From Leifsonia sp. TF02-11 (lineage in GTDB: Bacteria > Actinomycetota > Actinomycetes > Actinomycetales > Microbacteriaceae): a stretch of 64,000 nucleotides of DNA. Shown one piece after another: positions 16,166 to 24,878 of this stretch. The position numbers were made by a program, and so were the translations under genes. Positions within the stretch are counted from its first letter, which is position 1. Each line of letters opens with the position of its first letter. The DNA lies in assembly GCF_017565305.1 (NCBI RefSeq), contig NZ_JAGEKP010000001.1:124001-188000 (forward strand), read 5' to 3'. The notes under the pieces are model-generated. The model ran no database searches. It was not told the DNA's origin and saw only the letters and a program-made list of their open reading frames with translations.

Positions 16166-17206
16166 ATGGCTGACGACGGCGAGGGGGCACGGCGTCCCAC
16201 CGTGCACGAGGTCGCCAGGGAGGCGGGGGTCTCCATCGCGACCGTGTCGTACGTGCTGGCCGATCGGCCGGTGCGTCCGGGCGGCGGGCGGCGGTACTCG
16301 ATCGCGACGGAAGCGCGGGTGAAGGCCGCGGCCGACCGTCTCCGGTACCGGCCGAACCCGTCGGCGCAGGCCGTCCGCACCGGGCGCACCGGCGTGGTCC
16401 AGCTCTCGCTGCACATGCTGAGCGACCCGTGGGCGCTCGCCGTCGCCGACAGCGTGAACACCGCGGCGAAGGCGCGCGGGCTGACGACCATGATCCTCGC
16501 CGACGGGGACTGGTCGGATGCGCTGGAGCGCCAGCCCACCGACGTCGCCTTCATCGACATCGTGCCAGGAGCGGCCGACGCACCGGAGCGGCTGGCGCGC
16601 CTGGTGGAGCGCGGCCAGCGCCTGGTCGTGTTCAGTGACACGCTGGAGCCGGCAGGGTTCGACGTGGTCCGCTCGGCCGCCGTCCCCGGCTGCTACCTGG
16701 CGGTGGAGCACCTGCTGCAGGGCCACACGCAGATCGGCTGTCTGACCGCGAGCAGCGCCAGGCATGCCGTCGGCCCGAGCCGGTACACGCCGTACGTGGA
16801 GCTGCTGACGGCAGCAGGCCACGAGGTGCGGGACGACTGGGTCGAGGAGTTCACCGACTCCAATGAGAGCGCCTATCTGGCCGCGTCGCAGCTGCTCTCC
16901 CGTCCCGATCGGCCGACCGCCATCTACGCCACGACCGACTTCGCGGCCCTCGCCGCCGTGAACGCGGCGCACCGGCTGGGGCTGCGCGTGCCCGAGGACG
17001 TCGCCATCATCGGCGTCGGGAACACGCTCGCGGGCGAGCACAGCGACCCGACCCTGAGCACGGTCGGACCGTCGAAGTTCTACGAGAGGGTGGCCGAGAT
17101 CATCGTGGCGAAAGCGCTGGAGACCGAACCAGACGGCGGGACGCTGCACGACTTCCCGTGGTCGCTGATCGTCCGCGCCTCCACGTCCGGGAAGGCGGCC
17201 GCGTGA
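16166..17206 (+). CDS. LacI family transcriptional regulator
   Basis: A 346-residue repressor. The helix-turn-helix is at about 10-35 (TVHEVAREAGVSIATVSYVL) with the hinge region following, then a periplasmic-binding-like sugar sensor domain. ATG 16166 is chosen because GGGAGG lies five bases upstream and the HTH begins near residue 12. It overlaps the next gene by one base (TGATG). The likely operator is TAAACGTTTA at 16071, and its likely targets are the divergent transporter/GH35 operon and its own operon. Confidence 0.92.
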   Translation: MADDGEGARRPTVHEVAREAGVSIATVSYVLADRPVRPGGGRRYSIATEARVKAAADRLRYRPNPSAQAVRTGRTGVVQLSLHMLSDPWALAVADSVNTAAKARGLTTMILADGDWSDALERQPTDVAFIDIVPGAADAPERLARLVERGQRLVVFSDTLEPAGFDVVRSAAVPGCYLAVEHLLQGHTQIGCLTASSARHAVGPSRYTPYVELLTAAGHEVRDDWVEEFTDSNESAYLAASQLLSRPDRPTAIYATTDFAALAAVNAAHRLGLRVPEDVAIIGVGNTLAGEHSDPTLSTVGPSKFYERVAEIIVAKALETEPDGGTLHDFPWSLIVRASTSGKAAA

Positions 17207-18864
17207 TGGCCGGCTGGTCGTTCGTCGTCTCCGACGCGCTGGAGAAGGTGCTCCCCGAGGCGGAGCCGCGCCCGCTCGATGCTCGGCTCGGGCCGATCGC
17301 GTTCGCGGGCGAGACGGTCGCCTTCCAGGTGGCGCTGCGGCCTCCTGCGACGCGGTCGCTCACCCCGATCGGCCGCGTCTGCGCGGAGGTCAGCGTCAGC
17401 GGACCGGCGACCGCGCGCGCGTTCCGCGTCGAGCTGGTGCCCGTGTCGCTCCCTGCATTCCCCGTCCACGACGACGGCTATCTACGCGACGCGCCAGGCC
17501 TCTACCCCGACCTGCTGCGGCCGATCGAACCCGGCGAGGCGTTCGTTCCGCTCCTCGCCGGGTGGTCGTCGGTGTGGATCGAGGTGACGCCGCTGACGGA
17601 CGCCGACCGAGATGCCGCGGTGACCGTCGTGCTCCGCTCCGAGTCGACGGGAGAGCCGCTGTTCGAGCACACCCAACGCGTCGAGGTCGTGGCGGAGACG
17701 CTCCCGGAGCTCGGCATCGTCCACACCGAGTGGCTGCACGCAGACGCGCTCGCCGACCACTACCGCGTCGAGGTGTTCTCCCCGGAGCACTGGCGCATCC
17801 TCGAGGCGTTCCTCGCCGAATCGCGCGGGATCGGCATGAACACGGTGCTGACCCCGGCGTGGACGCCGCCCATCGACACCGCTGTCGGCCATTACCGCAC
17901 CCCTGTGCAGCTCCTCGACATCGAGGAGCGGGACGGACGGTTCGTGTTCGGTTTCGAGCGCCTGGAGCGATGGCTGGAGCTGTGCCGCACCGTCGGCATC
18001 CGCAATGTGGAGCTGCCGCATTTCTTCACGCAGTGGGGTGCAGCCAGCACGCCGGCCTTCCTGGTGCGCTCGGAGGGCGGCGACGTCCGCCGCCGATTCG
18101 GCTGGGACACCCCCGCCGATGCCCCGGAATATCGCGCGTTCCTGGAGCAGCTGGTGCCGGCGCTCCGGCGCTTCCTCGACGATGCCTGGGGTCTGGACCG
18201 CGTGTTCTTCCACGTCTCCGACGAGCCGACCGCGGCCGATCGTGCCGGGTACGGCCGGGCGCGGGAAGTCGTCGCCGACCTGCTCGAGGGATGCACCGTC
18301 ATCGACGCGCTGAGCGAGGTGGAGCTGGTCCGCTCCGGTCTCGTCGACGATCCCGTCGTCGCGTCGGACGCCGTGCACGCGTTCGCCGACGCGGGCTTCC
18401 CGCCGCCGTGGGTCTACTACTGCGTGACCCAGCAGGATGCGGTGTCCAACCGCTTCATCGCTCAGCCGACCGCGCGCACCCGGGCCATCGGCGCGCAGCT
18501 GTTCGCCGGAGGGCACCCCGGCTTCCTGCACTGGGGGCTCACGTTCTACTACGACCAGCACAGCCGGCGTCTGATCGACCCGTTCGCGGACACCAGCGCG
18601 GGCGGCGCGTATCCGGGCGGCGACCCGTTCCTGCTCTACCCGGGCGAGGGCGGCCGGCCGTGGCGGTCGATCCGTTTCCGCGCCATCGCGGACGCGATGG
18701 ACGACCACCGCACGCTCACGCTCGCGGAACGGCGGCTGGGGCGCGAGGCCGTTCTCCGGGTGCTCGAGGCCGAGGGCGGCTGGCCGATGGACCATTGGCC
18801 CCGCGACCCCGAGGCCATCCTGCGCGTGCGTCGAACGCTGATCGACGCCCTGCGGGCGGCGTAG
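17206..18864 (+). CDS. GH123/DUF4091-like glycoside hydrolase
   Basis: A 552-residue protein with an N-terminal beta-sandwich-like part and a C-terminal TIM-barrel part resembling DUF4091/GH123 (beta-N-acetylgalactosaminidase family). FHVSDEP places neighbouring Asp339 and Glu340 where GH123 enzymes have their catalytic Asp-Glu pair. No signal peptide. It is coupled to LacI by a one-base overlap and probably acts on the same imported glycan as the GH35 enzyme. The substrate specificity is inferred; many DUF4091 proteins are uncharacterised. Confidence 0.75.
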   Translation: MAGWSFVVSDALEKVLPEAEPRPLDARLGPIAFAGETVAFQVALRPPATRSLTPIGRVCAEVSVSGPATARAFRVELVPVSLPAFPVHDDGYLRDAPGLYPDLLRPIEPGEAFVPLLAGWSSVWIEVTPLTDADRDAAVTVVLRSESTGEPLFEHTQRVEVVAETLPELGIVHTEWLHADALADHYRVEVFSPEHWRILEAFLAESRGIGMNTVLTPAWTPPIDTAVGHYRTPVQLLDIEERDGRFVFGFERLERWLELCRTVGIRNVELPHFFTQWGAASTPAFLVRSEGGDVRRRFGWDTPADAPEYRAFLEQLVPALRRFLDDAWGLDRVFFHVSDEPTAADRAGYGRAREVVADLLEGCTVIDALSEVELVRSGLVDDPVVASDAVHAFADAGFPPPWVYYCVTQQDAVSNRFIAQPTARTRAIGAQLFAGGHPGFLHWGLTFYYDQHSRRLIDPFADTSAGGAYPGGDPFLLYPGEGGRPWRSIRFRAIADAMDDHRTLTLAERRLGREAVLRVLEAEGGWPMDHWPRDPEAILRVRRTLIDALRAA

Positions 18865-19314
18865 CTACCCCGCCGCTCGCCGCACCACCTCCGCGAGCCG
18901 CTCCCACGCCGCATCCGTCGGCTCGATGAGCGCGTACGACGTCGGCCAGAGACCGCTCGCGTCGTCCAGCGCCGCCTCTGCGCTCACGCCGAAGGTCGAG
19001 TACCGCGTCTTGTCGAGTTGCCCGCTGCGGAAGAACACCACCACCTTGCCACCGCGCGCGTAGCCGGGCTGGCCGTAGTAGAGCTTGGGGGAGAGCTCTG
19101 GCGCGACCTCCGCGACGAGCGCGTGGAGGTGTTCCGCCAGTTCGCGGTCGCCGTCGGGCATCTCGGCGATCTTCGTGAGCACGTCGGCCGCCTCTGCGGC
19201 GGCCTTCTCGGCTCCCTTCGCGCGCTTGGCCTCCGCCTTCAGTTCGGCGGCGCGTTGCTTGATGGCGGCTCGCTCCTGGGCGGAGAAGGCGCCGGGTTCT
19301 GGTGTGTCGGTCAT
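18865..19314 (-). CDS. DUF1801 / YdhG-like small protein
   Basis: A 149-residue cytoplasmic protein. An Ala/Lys/Glu-rich helical N-terminus (about 10-50) is followed by a domain like the YdhG/CyaY-like DUF1801 family (PKLYYGQPGYARGGKVVVFF; LDKTRYSTFGVS; TDAAWERL near the end). Members are small proteins of uncertain function, sometimes called iron-chaperone-like. The stop abuts the convergent hydrolase gene directly. Start MTDTPEP at 19314. Confidence 0.8.
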   Translation of the reverse strand: MTDTPEPGAFSAQERAAIKQRAAELKAEAKRAKGAEKAAAEAADVLTKIAEMPDGDRELAEHLHALVAEVAPELSPKLYYGQPGYARGGKVVVFFRSGQLDKTRYSTFGVSAEAALDDASGLWPTSYALIEPTDAAWERLAEVVRRAAG

Positions 19315-19380
19315 GCCCCCATCTTCCCGGCAACGTATCCGTTCGGGGAGGCGCCTGCTCCCCGGCGTACAGTGTTCCTC

Positions 19381-19740
19381 GTGACCGAGGAGACACCCAT
19401 CGCCTACACCGTCCTGCAGAAGGGCACCCCCGTCTTCACCTCCGACGGCATCGAGATCGGCCGGGTGGAGCACGTGCTGCAGGATCCTTCGCTCGACCTC
19501 TTCGACGGGCTCGCGGTGAAGACAGGCACGGGGCTGCGGTTCGTGGATGCTGACCGGGTCGGGGGTATCACCGCGGCGGCCGTGCAGACCACACTCACCG
19601 ACGAGGAAGCGCGCTCCCTGCCCGAACCTCAGGGCAGCGAGGTGCTCGACGCCGATCCGGACGAGTACGGCGGCAACGGGCTCAGTGCGTGGTTCGGGCG
19701 GATGTTCCTGCGGGAGCACTGGATGCGCCGCAAGGACTGA
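19381..19740 (+). CDS. PRC-barrel/DUF2171-like small protein
   Basis: A 119-residue protein starting at GTG 19381. The strand pattern GTPVFTSDGIEIGRVEHVL and LDLFDGLAVKTG, with RFVDADRVGGI, resembles PRC-barrel/DUF2171-type domains that often bind RNA or partner proteins. The C-terminus (SAWFGRMFLREHWMRR) is amphipathic. Divergent from the DUF1801 gene across 66 bases. Confidence 0.7.
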   Translation: MTEETPIAYTVLQKGTPVFTSDGIEIGRVEHVLQDPSLDLFDGLAVKTGTGLRFVDADRVGGITAAAVQTTLTDEEARSLPEPQGSEVLDADPDEYGGNGLSAWFGRMFLREHWMRRKD

Positions 19741-19745
19741 GGCGG

Positions 19746-20240
19746 TCAGCCCTGGCCGACTGGCGCGTAGAGCATCATCGGCGTGCCGTTCGCCTCGCAC
19801 GCCTTCTTCACCTCGGCCAGCGCAGCCACGAAATCCGCGCCGTGCGGGTCGAACGTCGCCCCCTGGACCGTCGGTGGTGAGGTCTTGACCGCCTCCTGGA
19901 GGTTCCATACCTCCGACTGCATGCCGGCCTGCGAGTTGCGGCGGAGCCCCATGAGCGTGTTCGTCGTCGTGTTGATCACCGCCGCGTAACCGGAGGGGTC
20001 CGTCTGGCCGTCGTGCTGTTCGATGGCCGTGTCCTCGAGCGACGTGTCCAACGATCCGAGCACGGCGCAGGTGAGGGCGATCGATGCGTCGCTGTGCGGG
20101 GTCGGTGCGGCCGTGGCGTGCGGGGATTCGGACCGGGTGGGCGCAGCCGAGCCGGTCGCGCTGCAGCCGGCGACAATCGCGCCGAACAGCAGCGCCCCGC
20201 CGAGCGCCGCAGTGACTTTCAGATGGAGCGGTCGTCTCAT
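19746..20240 (-). CDS. Small lipoprotein of the two-component operon
   Basis: A 164-residue lipoprotein: a basic start, a hydrophobic stretch and the lipobox VAGC at about residues 23-26, then a Ser/Thr/Ala linker and a helical outside domain with two further Cys. ATG 20240 is preferred because GGAAGG is about eight bases upstream; GTG 20249 is possible. It begins just at the stop of the response regulator gene, so it is the third gene of the kinase-regulator operon and may supply or sense the signal. Confidence 0.72.
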   Translation of the reverse strand: MRRPLHLKVTAALGGALLFGAIVAGCSATGSAAPTRSESPHATAAPTPHSDASIALTCAVLGSLDTSLEDTAIEQHDGQTDPSGYAAVINTTTNTLMGLRRNSQAGMQSEVWNLQEAVKTSPPTVQGATFDPHGADFVAALAEVKKACEANGTPMMLYAPVGQG

Positions 20241-20245
20241 CGGGT

Positions 20246-20857
20246 TCACCCTTCCAACAGGTCGAGGCGGATCACCTTGCGCACGGCGTCGATCCGGGAG
20301 GCGGCGCCGAGTTTGGCGTAGATGTTCGTGGTGTGGCGTTTGACCGTGCCCTCCGTGATGTTCAGGCGTGCGCCGATCTCGCGGTTGGTGTACGCCTGCG
20401 CGATCATCCTGATCACTTCGAGTTCACGGTCGGTGAGGATGCCGGCCGCAGGGGCGGGGGCCGCGGCGGAGGCGGACGCCCGCGCCGGCTCCGCCGCGAC
20501 GATCAGCTCGATGAGCGCGCGCTCGTCGATGTTCTTCGACACGAACGCCGAGGCACCGGCACGCAGCAACTGTCGTTGGAGCACCGCGTCGGTGTGCATC
20601 GTCAGGACGACCACCGCTGTCCCCGGTGAGCGGCGGCGGACCGTGCTGATCGTTCGCTCGGCCGACCCGCCGGGCATCTCCACGTCGAGCAGCAGCACGT
20701 CCGGGTGGAGGCTCTCGACGAGCGCGATCGCCTCCGGGCCGTCGCCGGCCTCCCCGACGACGGTCACGTCGCGCTCGATGAGGCCGCGCACGCCGGTGCG
20801 GAACAGGGCGTGATCGTCCGCGAGCACGATCGTGCGCTTCGCGGTCGCGCTCTTCAC
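20246..20857 (-). CDS. NarL/LuxR-type response regulator
   Basis: A 203-residue regulator. The receiver domain (about 8-125) has Asp14/Asp15, phospho-acceptor Asp58 in LLLDVEMP and Lys108 in FVSKN. The LuxR helix-turn-helix is at about 140-200 (LTDRELEVIRMIAQAYTNRE). An Ala/Pro linker joins them. GTG 20857 overlaps the kinase stop (GTGA), so kinase and regulator are made together. The kinase upstream is the cognate partner. Confidence 0.92.
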   Translation of the reverse strand: MKSATAKRTIVLADDHALFRTGVRGLIERDVTVVGEAGDGPEAIALVESLHPDVLLLDVEMPGGSAERTISTVRRRSPGTAVVVLTMHTDAVLQRQLLRAGASAFVSKNIDERALIELIVAAEPARASASAAAPAPAAGILTDRELEVIRMIAQAYTNREIGARLNITEGTVKRHTTNIYAKLGAASRIDAVRKVIRLDLLEG

Positions 20858-21975
20858 AGGCGCGCTCCCGGTCGGGAGATCGTCAGGGTCACGGTGGACC
20901 CGGAACCCGGCGTGCTGTCGATCGTCAGTTCGGCGCCGATGAGCTCCGCGCGTTCCTGCGCGGCGATGAGCCCGAGCGCGCCCGGCCGGATTCGGTCGCG
21001 CTCGAACCCGATCCCGTCGTCGGAGACGGAGATGATCAGGCGGTCGACCAGCCAATGCGAGTCCAATCGGATGCGGTCGGCCCTGGAGTGGCGGCGCGCG
21101 TTGTGGACGACCTCCCTGACGATGATGAACGCCTCCTCCTGCACGCCGGTGGGGAGCGACCGGGCCGTGCCGTAGCTGTGTGCGTCCACGAGAGGAGGCT
21201 CGGGGCTCAGATCGGCCACATAGTCGCGGATCGCCTCGTCGAGGTGTTTGTCTCCGACGGAGTGCCGCAGATCCAGTGCCAGGGAACGTGTCTCGACGAG
21301 CGCTGATTCCAGCAGCCGGAGCGCCTCATCGATGCGCTCGGGCGACGCATCGTCCCGCTGGCGGCTGAGGTGGATGCGCTGAATGCCCGCGGCGATGCCG
21401 TGGGCGACGCGGTCGTGCAACTCGCGCGAGATCCCCAGCCGTTCCTCGCTGTGGGCGACGGCGAGACGCTCGATGAGCACGTCGACATAGTTCAGGGAGG
21501 CCGGCACGACCTCGCCCATGATGGCGGCGTTCAGTGCTCTGGCGACCTCCGCCGGGTCGAGGCCCGACGACACGAGCTCGGTGAACGCGAGGTCGAACAG
21601 CAGCGTGGCCGCGGTGAGGCTGTCCGCGGGGTGGATGTTCTGCCTGGCTCGCGCACCGCCGACGCCCGAGCCGTGCGGCGTGGTCCGGCCGCCGGTGGGC
21701 GTGCCGTGTGGGCCGGCAGCTGGGCCGGCAGCTGGGCCGGCGTCTGGGCCGGCATCGGTGCCGGCGAGACCGGCGACCCCGAGGCGGTCGTACGTGCCGC
21801 GAAGCACGACCCGCACCTGCGCTCGGAGCTGGGCCGCGACGACGGGGTCGGTCGCCAACGCGGAGCCGCGAGAGCGGAGCGCCCGGATCAGGTCGTCGGC
21901 GATGCGGGCGCCGACGACCGGCGACGCGTCGTCGACGTCCCCCTGGTGCGCACTCGGAACCACAGCATCCATCAT
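20854..21975 (-). CDS. Cytoplasmic sensor histidine kinase (HisKA_3)
   Basis: A 373-residue kinase without membrane segments. The dimerisation/phospho-acceptor helix carries His187 in SRELHDRVAHG, and the ATPase domain has the N-box Asn292 and DDGIGF at 319-324. A Gly/Ala/Pro repeat (about 74-90, AGPDAGPAAGPAAGP) interrupts the N-terminal sensing region. The signal is therefore cytoplasmic or relayed by the lipoprotein. The start MMDAV at 21975 or 21972. An IS256-family element sits about 120 bases upstream. Confidence 0.9.
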   Translation of the reverse strand: MMDAVVPSAHQGDVDDASPVVGARIADDLIRALRSRGSALATDPVVAAQLRAQVRVVLRGTYDRLGVAGLAGTDAGPDAGPAAGPAAGPHGTPTGGRTTPHGSGVGGARARQNIHPADSLTAATLLFDLAFTELVSSGLDPAEVARALNAAIMGEVVPASLNYVDVLIERLAVAHSEERLGISRELHDRVAHGIAAGIQRIHLSRQRDDASPERIDEALRLLESALVETRSLALDLRHSVGDKHLDEAIRDYVADLSPEPPLVDAHSYGTARSLPTGVQEEAFIIVREVVHNARRHSRADRIRLDSHWLVDRLIISVSDDGIGFERDRIRPGALGLIAAQERAELIGAELTIDSTPGSGSTVTLTISRPGARL

Positions 21976-22097
21976 GGCTCCCCGCGCGGCCGATCGGTGG
22001 GAACAGGGATGTGACCTTCGTTACATTCCCTGTTCGCGCGCGGCATTCGTAGGCTCTTCGTGTGCGTCGCGTCGGGGGAGCGCGGGTCAAGTCCGGG

Positions 22098-23488
22098 GGT
22101 GTGGTGTATCGGTCGTCGTGTGATTCCTCGTGTCGTGGTCAGGCTGTGAGGGCTCGGAGGTCGGGTTCGATCACCTCCTCGGTGACGGGTTCGCCGACGC
22201 GGCGGGCTGCGGCGATGGCGTCGAGTCCGAGGTAGCGGCGCTGCTCGGCCCATTCGTCGTGCTGCTCGGCGAGGACGGCGCCGACGAGGCGGATGATCGC
22301 GTCGCGGTTGGGGAAGATCCCGACGACGTCGGTGCGGCGGCGGATCTCGCGGTTGAGTCGTTCGTTGGGATTGTTGGACCAGATCTGCCGCCAGATCGAC
22401 TTGTCGAACACGGTGAACGCGAGGATCTCCTCCCGCGCGGCCTCGAGGTGCTCGAACGACCGGGGCAGCTTGTGTTCGAGGGCGTCGAGGACCCGGTCGA
22501 ACTGGGCATGCACGGACTCCTTGTCGGGCTGGTCGAAGATCGTGCCCAACAGGGTCTTCACCCATGGCCACGAGCTCTTCGGCGTCACCGACATCAGGTT
22601 GGCGGCGTAGTGGGTGCGGCAGCGTTGCCAGGCCGCGCCGGGCAGGTTCGCCGCGATCGCCTCGACCAGGCCCTGGTGGGCGTCGGAGGTGACCAGGCGC
22701 ACCCCGCTCAGGCCGCGGGCGACGAGGTCGGCGAAGAAGCTGCTCCAGGCGGCGCCCGTCTCGCTCGTCGCGACCCGCAGGCCGAGGACTTCGCGGCGGC
22801 CGTCGGCGTTCACCCCGGTCGCGACCAGCACGACCGCGTTGATCACCCGGCCGCCCTCGCGGACCTTCATGGTCAGGGCGTCGGCGGCGACGAACGTGAA
22901 CGGGCCCGCATCCAGTGGGCGGTGCCGAAACTGGTCGACGTGCTCGTCGAGGTCTCGTGCCATCTCCGATACCTGCGACTTCGACAGCCCGGTGATCCCG
23001 AGCGTCTTCACCAGATCATCCATCCGCCGGGTCGAGACCCCGAGGAGGTAGCTGGTGGCCACCACTGTGGTCAGCGCGGCCTCCGCCCGGCGGCGACGTT
23101 CGAGCAGCCATTCCGGGAAGTAGGTCCCTTGCCGCAGCTTCGGGATCTTCACGTCGATGGTGCCGGTGCGGGTGTCGAAGTCACGGTGCCGGTAACCGTT
23201 GCGGCGGTTCACTCGGTCGGAGCTGACCGTGCCGTAGGCGGCACCGCAGACCTGATCGGCGTCCGCGGACAGCAGCTGGTTGATGAACGTGCCGAGCATC
23301 TCCCGCAGCAGGTCGGGAGACGCCTGCGCGAGGTGGTCTTCGAGGAAACGGGCAGGGTCGATATCGTGGGGTGCGACGGTCATCGTCGGGGTCCTTTCGA
23401 GACGGATGTGAAGAGTTCTCTCGAAGAATCACGCGGTGACCGTCGCTACGTCCGCAGCGACACGGTCACCCGATCCATACACCACCCT
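22098..23488 (-). mobile_element. IS256-family insertion sequence
   Basis: An element of about 1.39 kb holding one transposase gene. Imperfect terminal inverted repeats: GTGGTGTATCGGTC at 22101-22114 and, reverse-complemented, GTGGTGTATGGATC at 23472-23485 (12 of 14 identical). Subterminal GTGATTC[C/T]TCG also recurs at both ends. A hairpin at 23435-23470 precedes the transposase, typical of protection from read-in. I could not identify a clean target duplication, so the exact ends are approximate. The insertion separates the two-component operon from the PLDc_N gene. Confidence 0.85.
22139..23383 (-). CDS. IS256 family transposase (mutator type)
   Basis: A 414-residue DDE transposase that looks complete. 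GTIDVKIPKLRQGTYFPEWL and LLGVSTRRMDDLV are hallmarks; the catalytic Asp residues are in VAADALTMKV and TSDAHQGL and the Glu in the NNPNERLNREIRRRT segment. It catalyses cut-out/circular transposition of the element. The reading frame is intact, so the copy may still be active. Confidence 0.95.
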   Translation of the reverse strand: MTVAPHDIDPARFLEDHLAQASPDLLREMLGTFINQLLSADADQVCGAAYGTVSSDRVNRRNGYRHRDFDTRTGTIDVKIPKLRQGTYFPEWLLERRRRAEAALTTVVATSYLLGVSTRRMDDLVKTLGITGLSKSQVSEMARDLDEHVDQFRHRPLDAGPFTFVAADALTMKVREGGRVINAVVLVATGVNADGRREVLGLRVATSETGAAWSSFFADLVARGLSGVRLVTSDAHQGLVEAIAANLPGAAWQRCRTHYAANLMSVTPKSSWPWVKTLLGTIFDQPDKESVHAQFDRVLDALEHKLPRSFEHLEAAREEILAFTVFDKSIWRQIWSNNPNERLNREIRRRTDVVGIFPNRDAIIRLVGAVLAEQHDEWAEQRRYLGLDAIAAARRVGEPVTEEVIEPDLRALTA

Positions 23489-23515
23489 GCCGGACGCAAC
23501 CGGAGCGCGACGCTC

Positions 23516-23546
23516 GGGTGGCAGGTGCGCGGGGGCCCTGCCACCC
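23516..23546. terminator. Hairpin downstream of the IS element
   Basis: Perfect 9-bp arms GGGTGGCAG (23516-23524) and CTGCCACCC (23538-23546) with a 13-base loop, no T-run. It lies in the intergenic part between the IS end and the PLDc_N promoter. Confidence 0.5.
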
Positions 23547-23563
23547 CGGATCCCCGCGGCCCA

Positions 23564-23598
23564 GCGGTGTGCGACCACAATTGGTGGGCGACACCGCG
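23564..23598 (+). promoter_or_regulatory. Inverted repeat with a motif shared with the prsW leader
   Basis: GCGGTGT (23564-23570) pairs with ACACCGC (23591-23597). The right arm lies in GGGCGACACCGCG (23586-23598), an exact 13-base match to 25253-25265 upstream of the PrsW gene. It ends 26 bases before the PLDc_N start. Its role, as operator or mRNA leader, is unknown. Confidence 0.45.
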
Positions 23599-23624
23599 CA
23601 CAGCAACCTCATAGACTCGTCGCC

Positions 23625-23987
23625 ATGTTCGTCTTCTACCTGATCACGTTCGCGTTCTTCGTCGTGGCCCTCCTGGATGTCATCCTGCGCCGGGACGACC
23701 AGATCAAGCATCTGCCCAAGATCACGTGGGTGTTCATCGTCATCCTGCTGCCGCTGATCGGCGCGATCCTGTGGTTCGCGATCGGGAGGGAGTACGAGTC
23801 GTCTCCGCGCCCTCGGCGCCCCGCGCGGACGACGAGCAGCCAGGCGAACGCTCACGCGCCGTACGCGTCGAGCACGGAGGCGCAGCTCGCCGCGCTCGAG
23901 CACGAGATCGAGCTGGCCGAGCGGGACAAGCGCATCCGGGAGCTGGAGGAGCAGATGCGCCGGCAGTCGGAGGGGGAGACGGCGTAG
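23625..23987 (+). CDS. PLDc_N domain membrane protein
   Basis: A 120-residue protein with two membrane helices (about 3-20 and 36-54) around the conserved WVFIVILLPLIGAILWFAIGR segment of the PLDc_N (phospholipase D N-terminal) family. A charged coiled-coil-like tail follows (about 85-115, LEHEIELAERDKRIRELEEQ). There is no catalytic HKD motif. Related short proteins occur at 47859 and 61972 in this window. ATG 23625 follows the shared palindromic leader. Confidence 0.85.
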   Translation: MFVFYLITFAFFVVALLDVILRRDDQIKHLPKITWVFIVILLPLIGAILWFAIGREYESSPRPRRPARTTSSQANAHAPYASSTEAQLAALEHEIELAERDKRIRELEEQMRRQSEGETA

Positions 23988-24109
23988 CGGTGCCGCTCGG
24001 AGCCGCGCCGGCCGGCTGAAATTCAGTATTGCCGTGGCCGATCCTGCCTGCCACACTTTCTCGCGGGCGCAGCGCGATGAGGCGCTGCCGATCCAGAGGG
24101 AGGGCGAGG

Positions 24110-24862
24110 ATGCCTCTGTGGATGGGAATGGCCGCGACGCCGTCAGCCGCGGACTCGGCACTGCCGCCCGGGATCCCGTGGTGGGTGCCGATCGCTGCGC
24201 TGCTCGTCATCATGGTGCTGGCGTTCGGCGGTCTGCTCGTCTACGGGTGGCCGAGCGACACGAACGAGAAACGCGCAGCCAACAGCGTCGTCCGCGCCTG
24301 GATCTCCGTGACCCTGATCGCTGCGCTGCTCATCCTGGCGGGCCTCACGCTCGGTGGCACGGACTCCAATCTGCGCAACGTTCTGATCGGCGGCATCGTC
24401 GCATCGGCGAGCACCGCGGTCGCCTTCTACTTCGCGACCAAGGCGAACGAGGCGGCCAACGCGAATGTCCTGAAGGCGGCAGGGATCGACGGCGACACGG
24501 GGGCGAAGCCTCCGCTGTCGCTGAGCCAGATCGCTGCTCCCGGGCTGTCGACTCCTCCCGCCGTCGGAGACACGATCACCTACCATTTCAAGATCACGAA
24601 CAACGGCGCCGACACGGTCACCGATGTCTCGCTCACCGACTCACTGCAATCCCCGAGCGCGATCACCTTCGTCTGGCCGACGCCGGCGTCGCCAGGAGTC
24701 CTCAAGAGCGGCGAGAGCGCGACCGCTTCCGCGACGTACACAGTCGCCGCGGCGGACCTGACAGCGAAGTCCGTCTCCACTCGCACCTTCGCGACGGGGA
24801 TGCCACCGTCGGGCAAGCAGATCGTCTCGGCGCCCGAGGACTCCGTGACGAAGCTCGCGTGA
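24110..24862 (+). CDS. Membrane protein with a DUF11-like outside domain
   Basis: A 250-residue protein with three hydrophobic helices (about 22-43, 66-83 and 94-111) and a C-terminal Ig-like domain of DUF11 type (TYHFKITNNGADTVTDVSL, then SATYTVAAADL). DUF11 domains are extracellular repeats of surface proteins. The start ATG 24110 has GGGAGGG about five bases upstream. No neighbour explains its role. Confidence 0.72.
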   Translation: MPLWMGMAATPSAADSALPPGIPWWVPIAALLVIMVLAFGGLLVYGWPSDTNEKRAANSVVRAWISVTLIAALLILAGLTLGGTDSNLRNVLIGGIVASASTAVAFYFATKANEAANANVLKAAGIDGDTGAKPPLSLSQIAAPGLSTPPAVGDTITYHFKITNNGADTVTDVSLTDSLQSPSAITFVWPTPASPGVLKSGESATASATYTVAAADLTAKSVSTRTFATGMPPSGKQIVSAPEDSVTKLA

Positions 24863-24878
24863 CGACACGGGCCGGCCG

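Noticed and set aside
21700-21775. Tandem GGGCCGGCAGCT-type repeat as a mobile or regulatory repeat
   Set aside because: It lies within the kinase gene and encodes the AGP repeat in frame, so it is explained as coding low complexity.
22130-23614. A 494-codon plus-strand frame across the IS element
   Set aside because: It is the antisense shadow of the transposase, which has clear IS256 motifs on the other strand.
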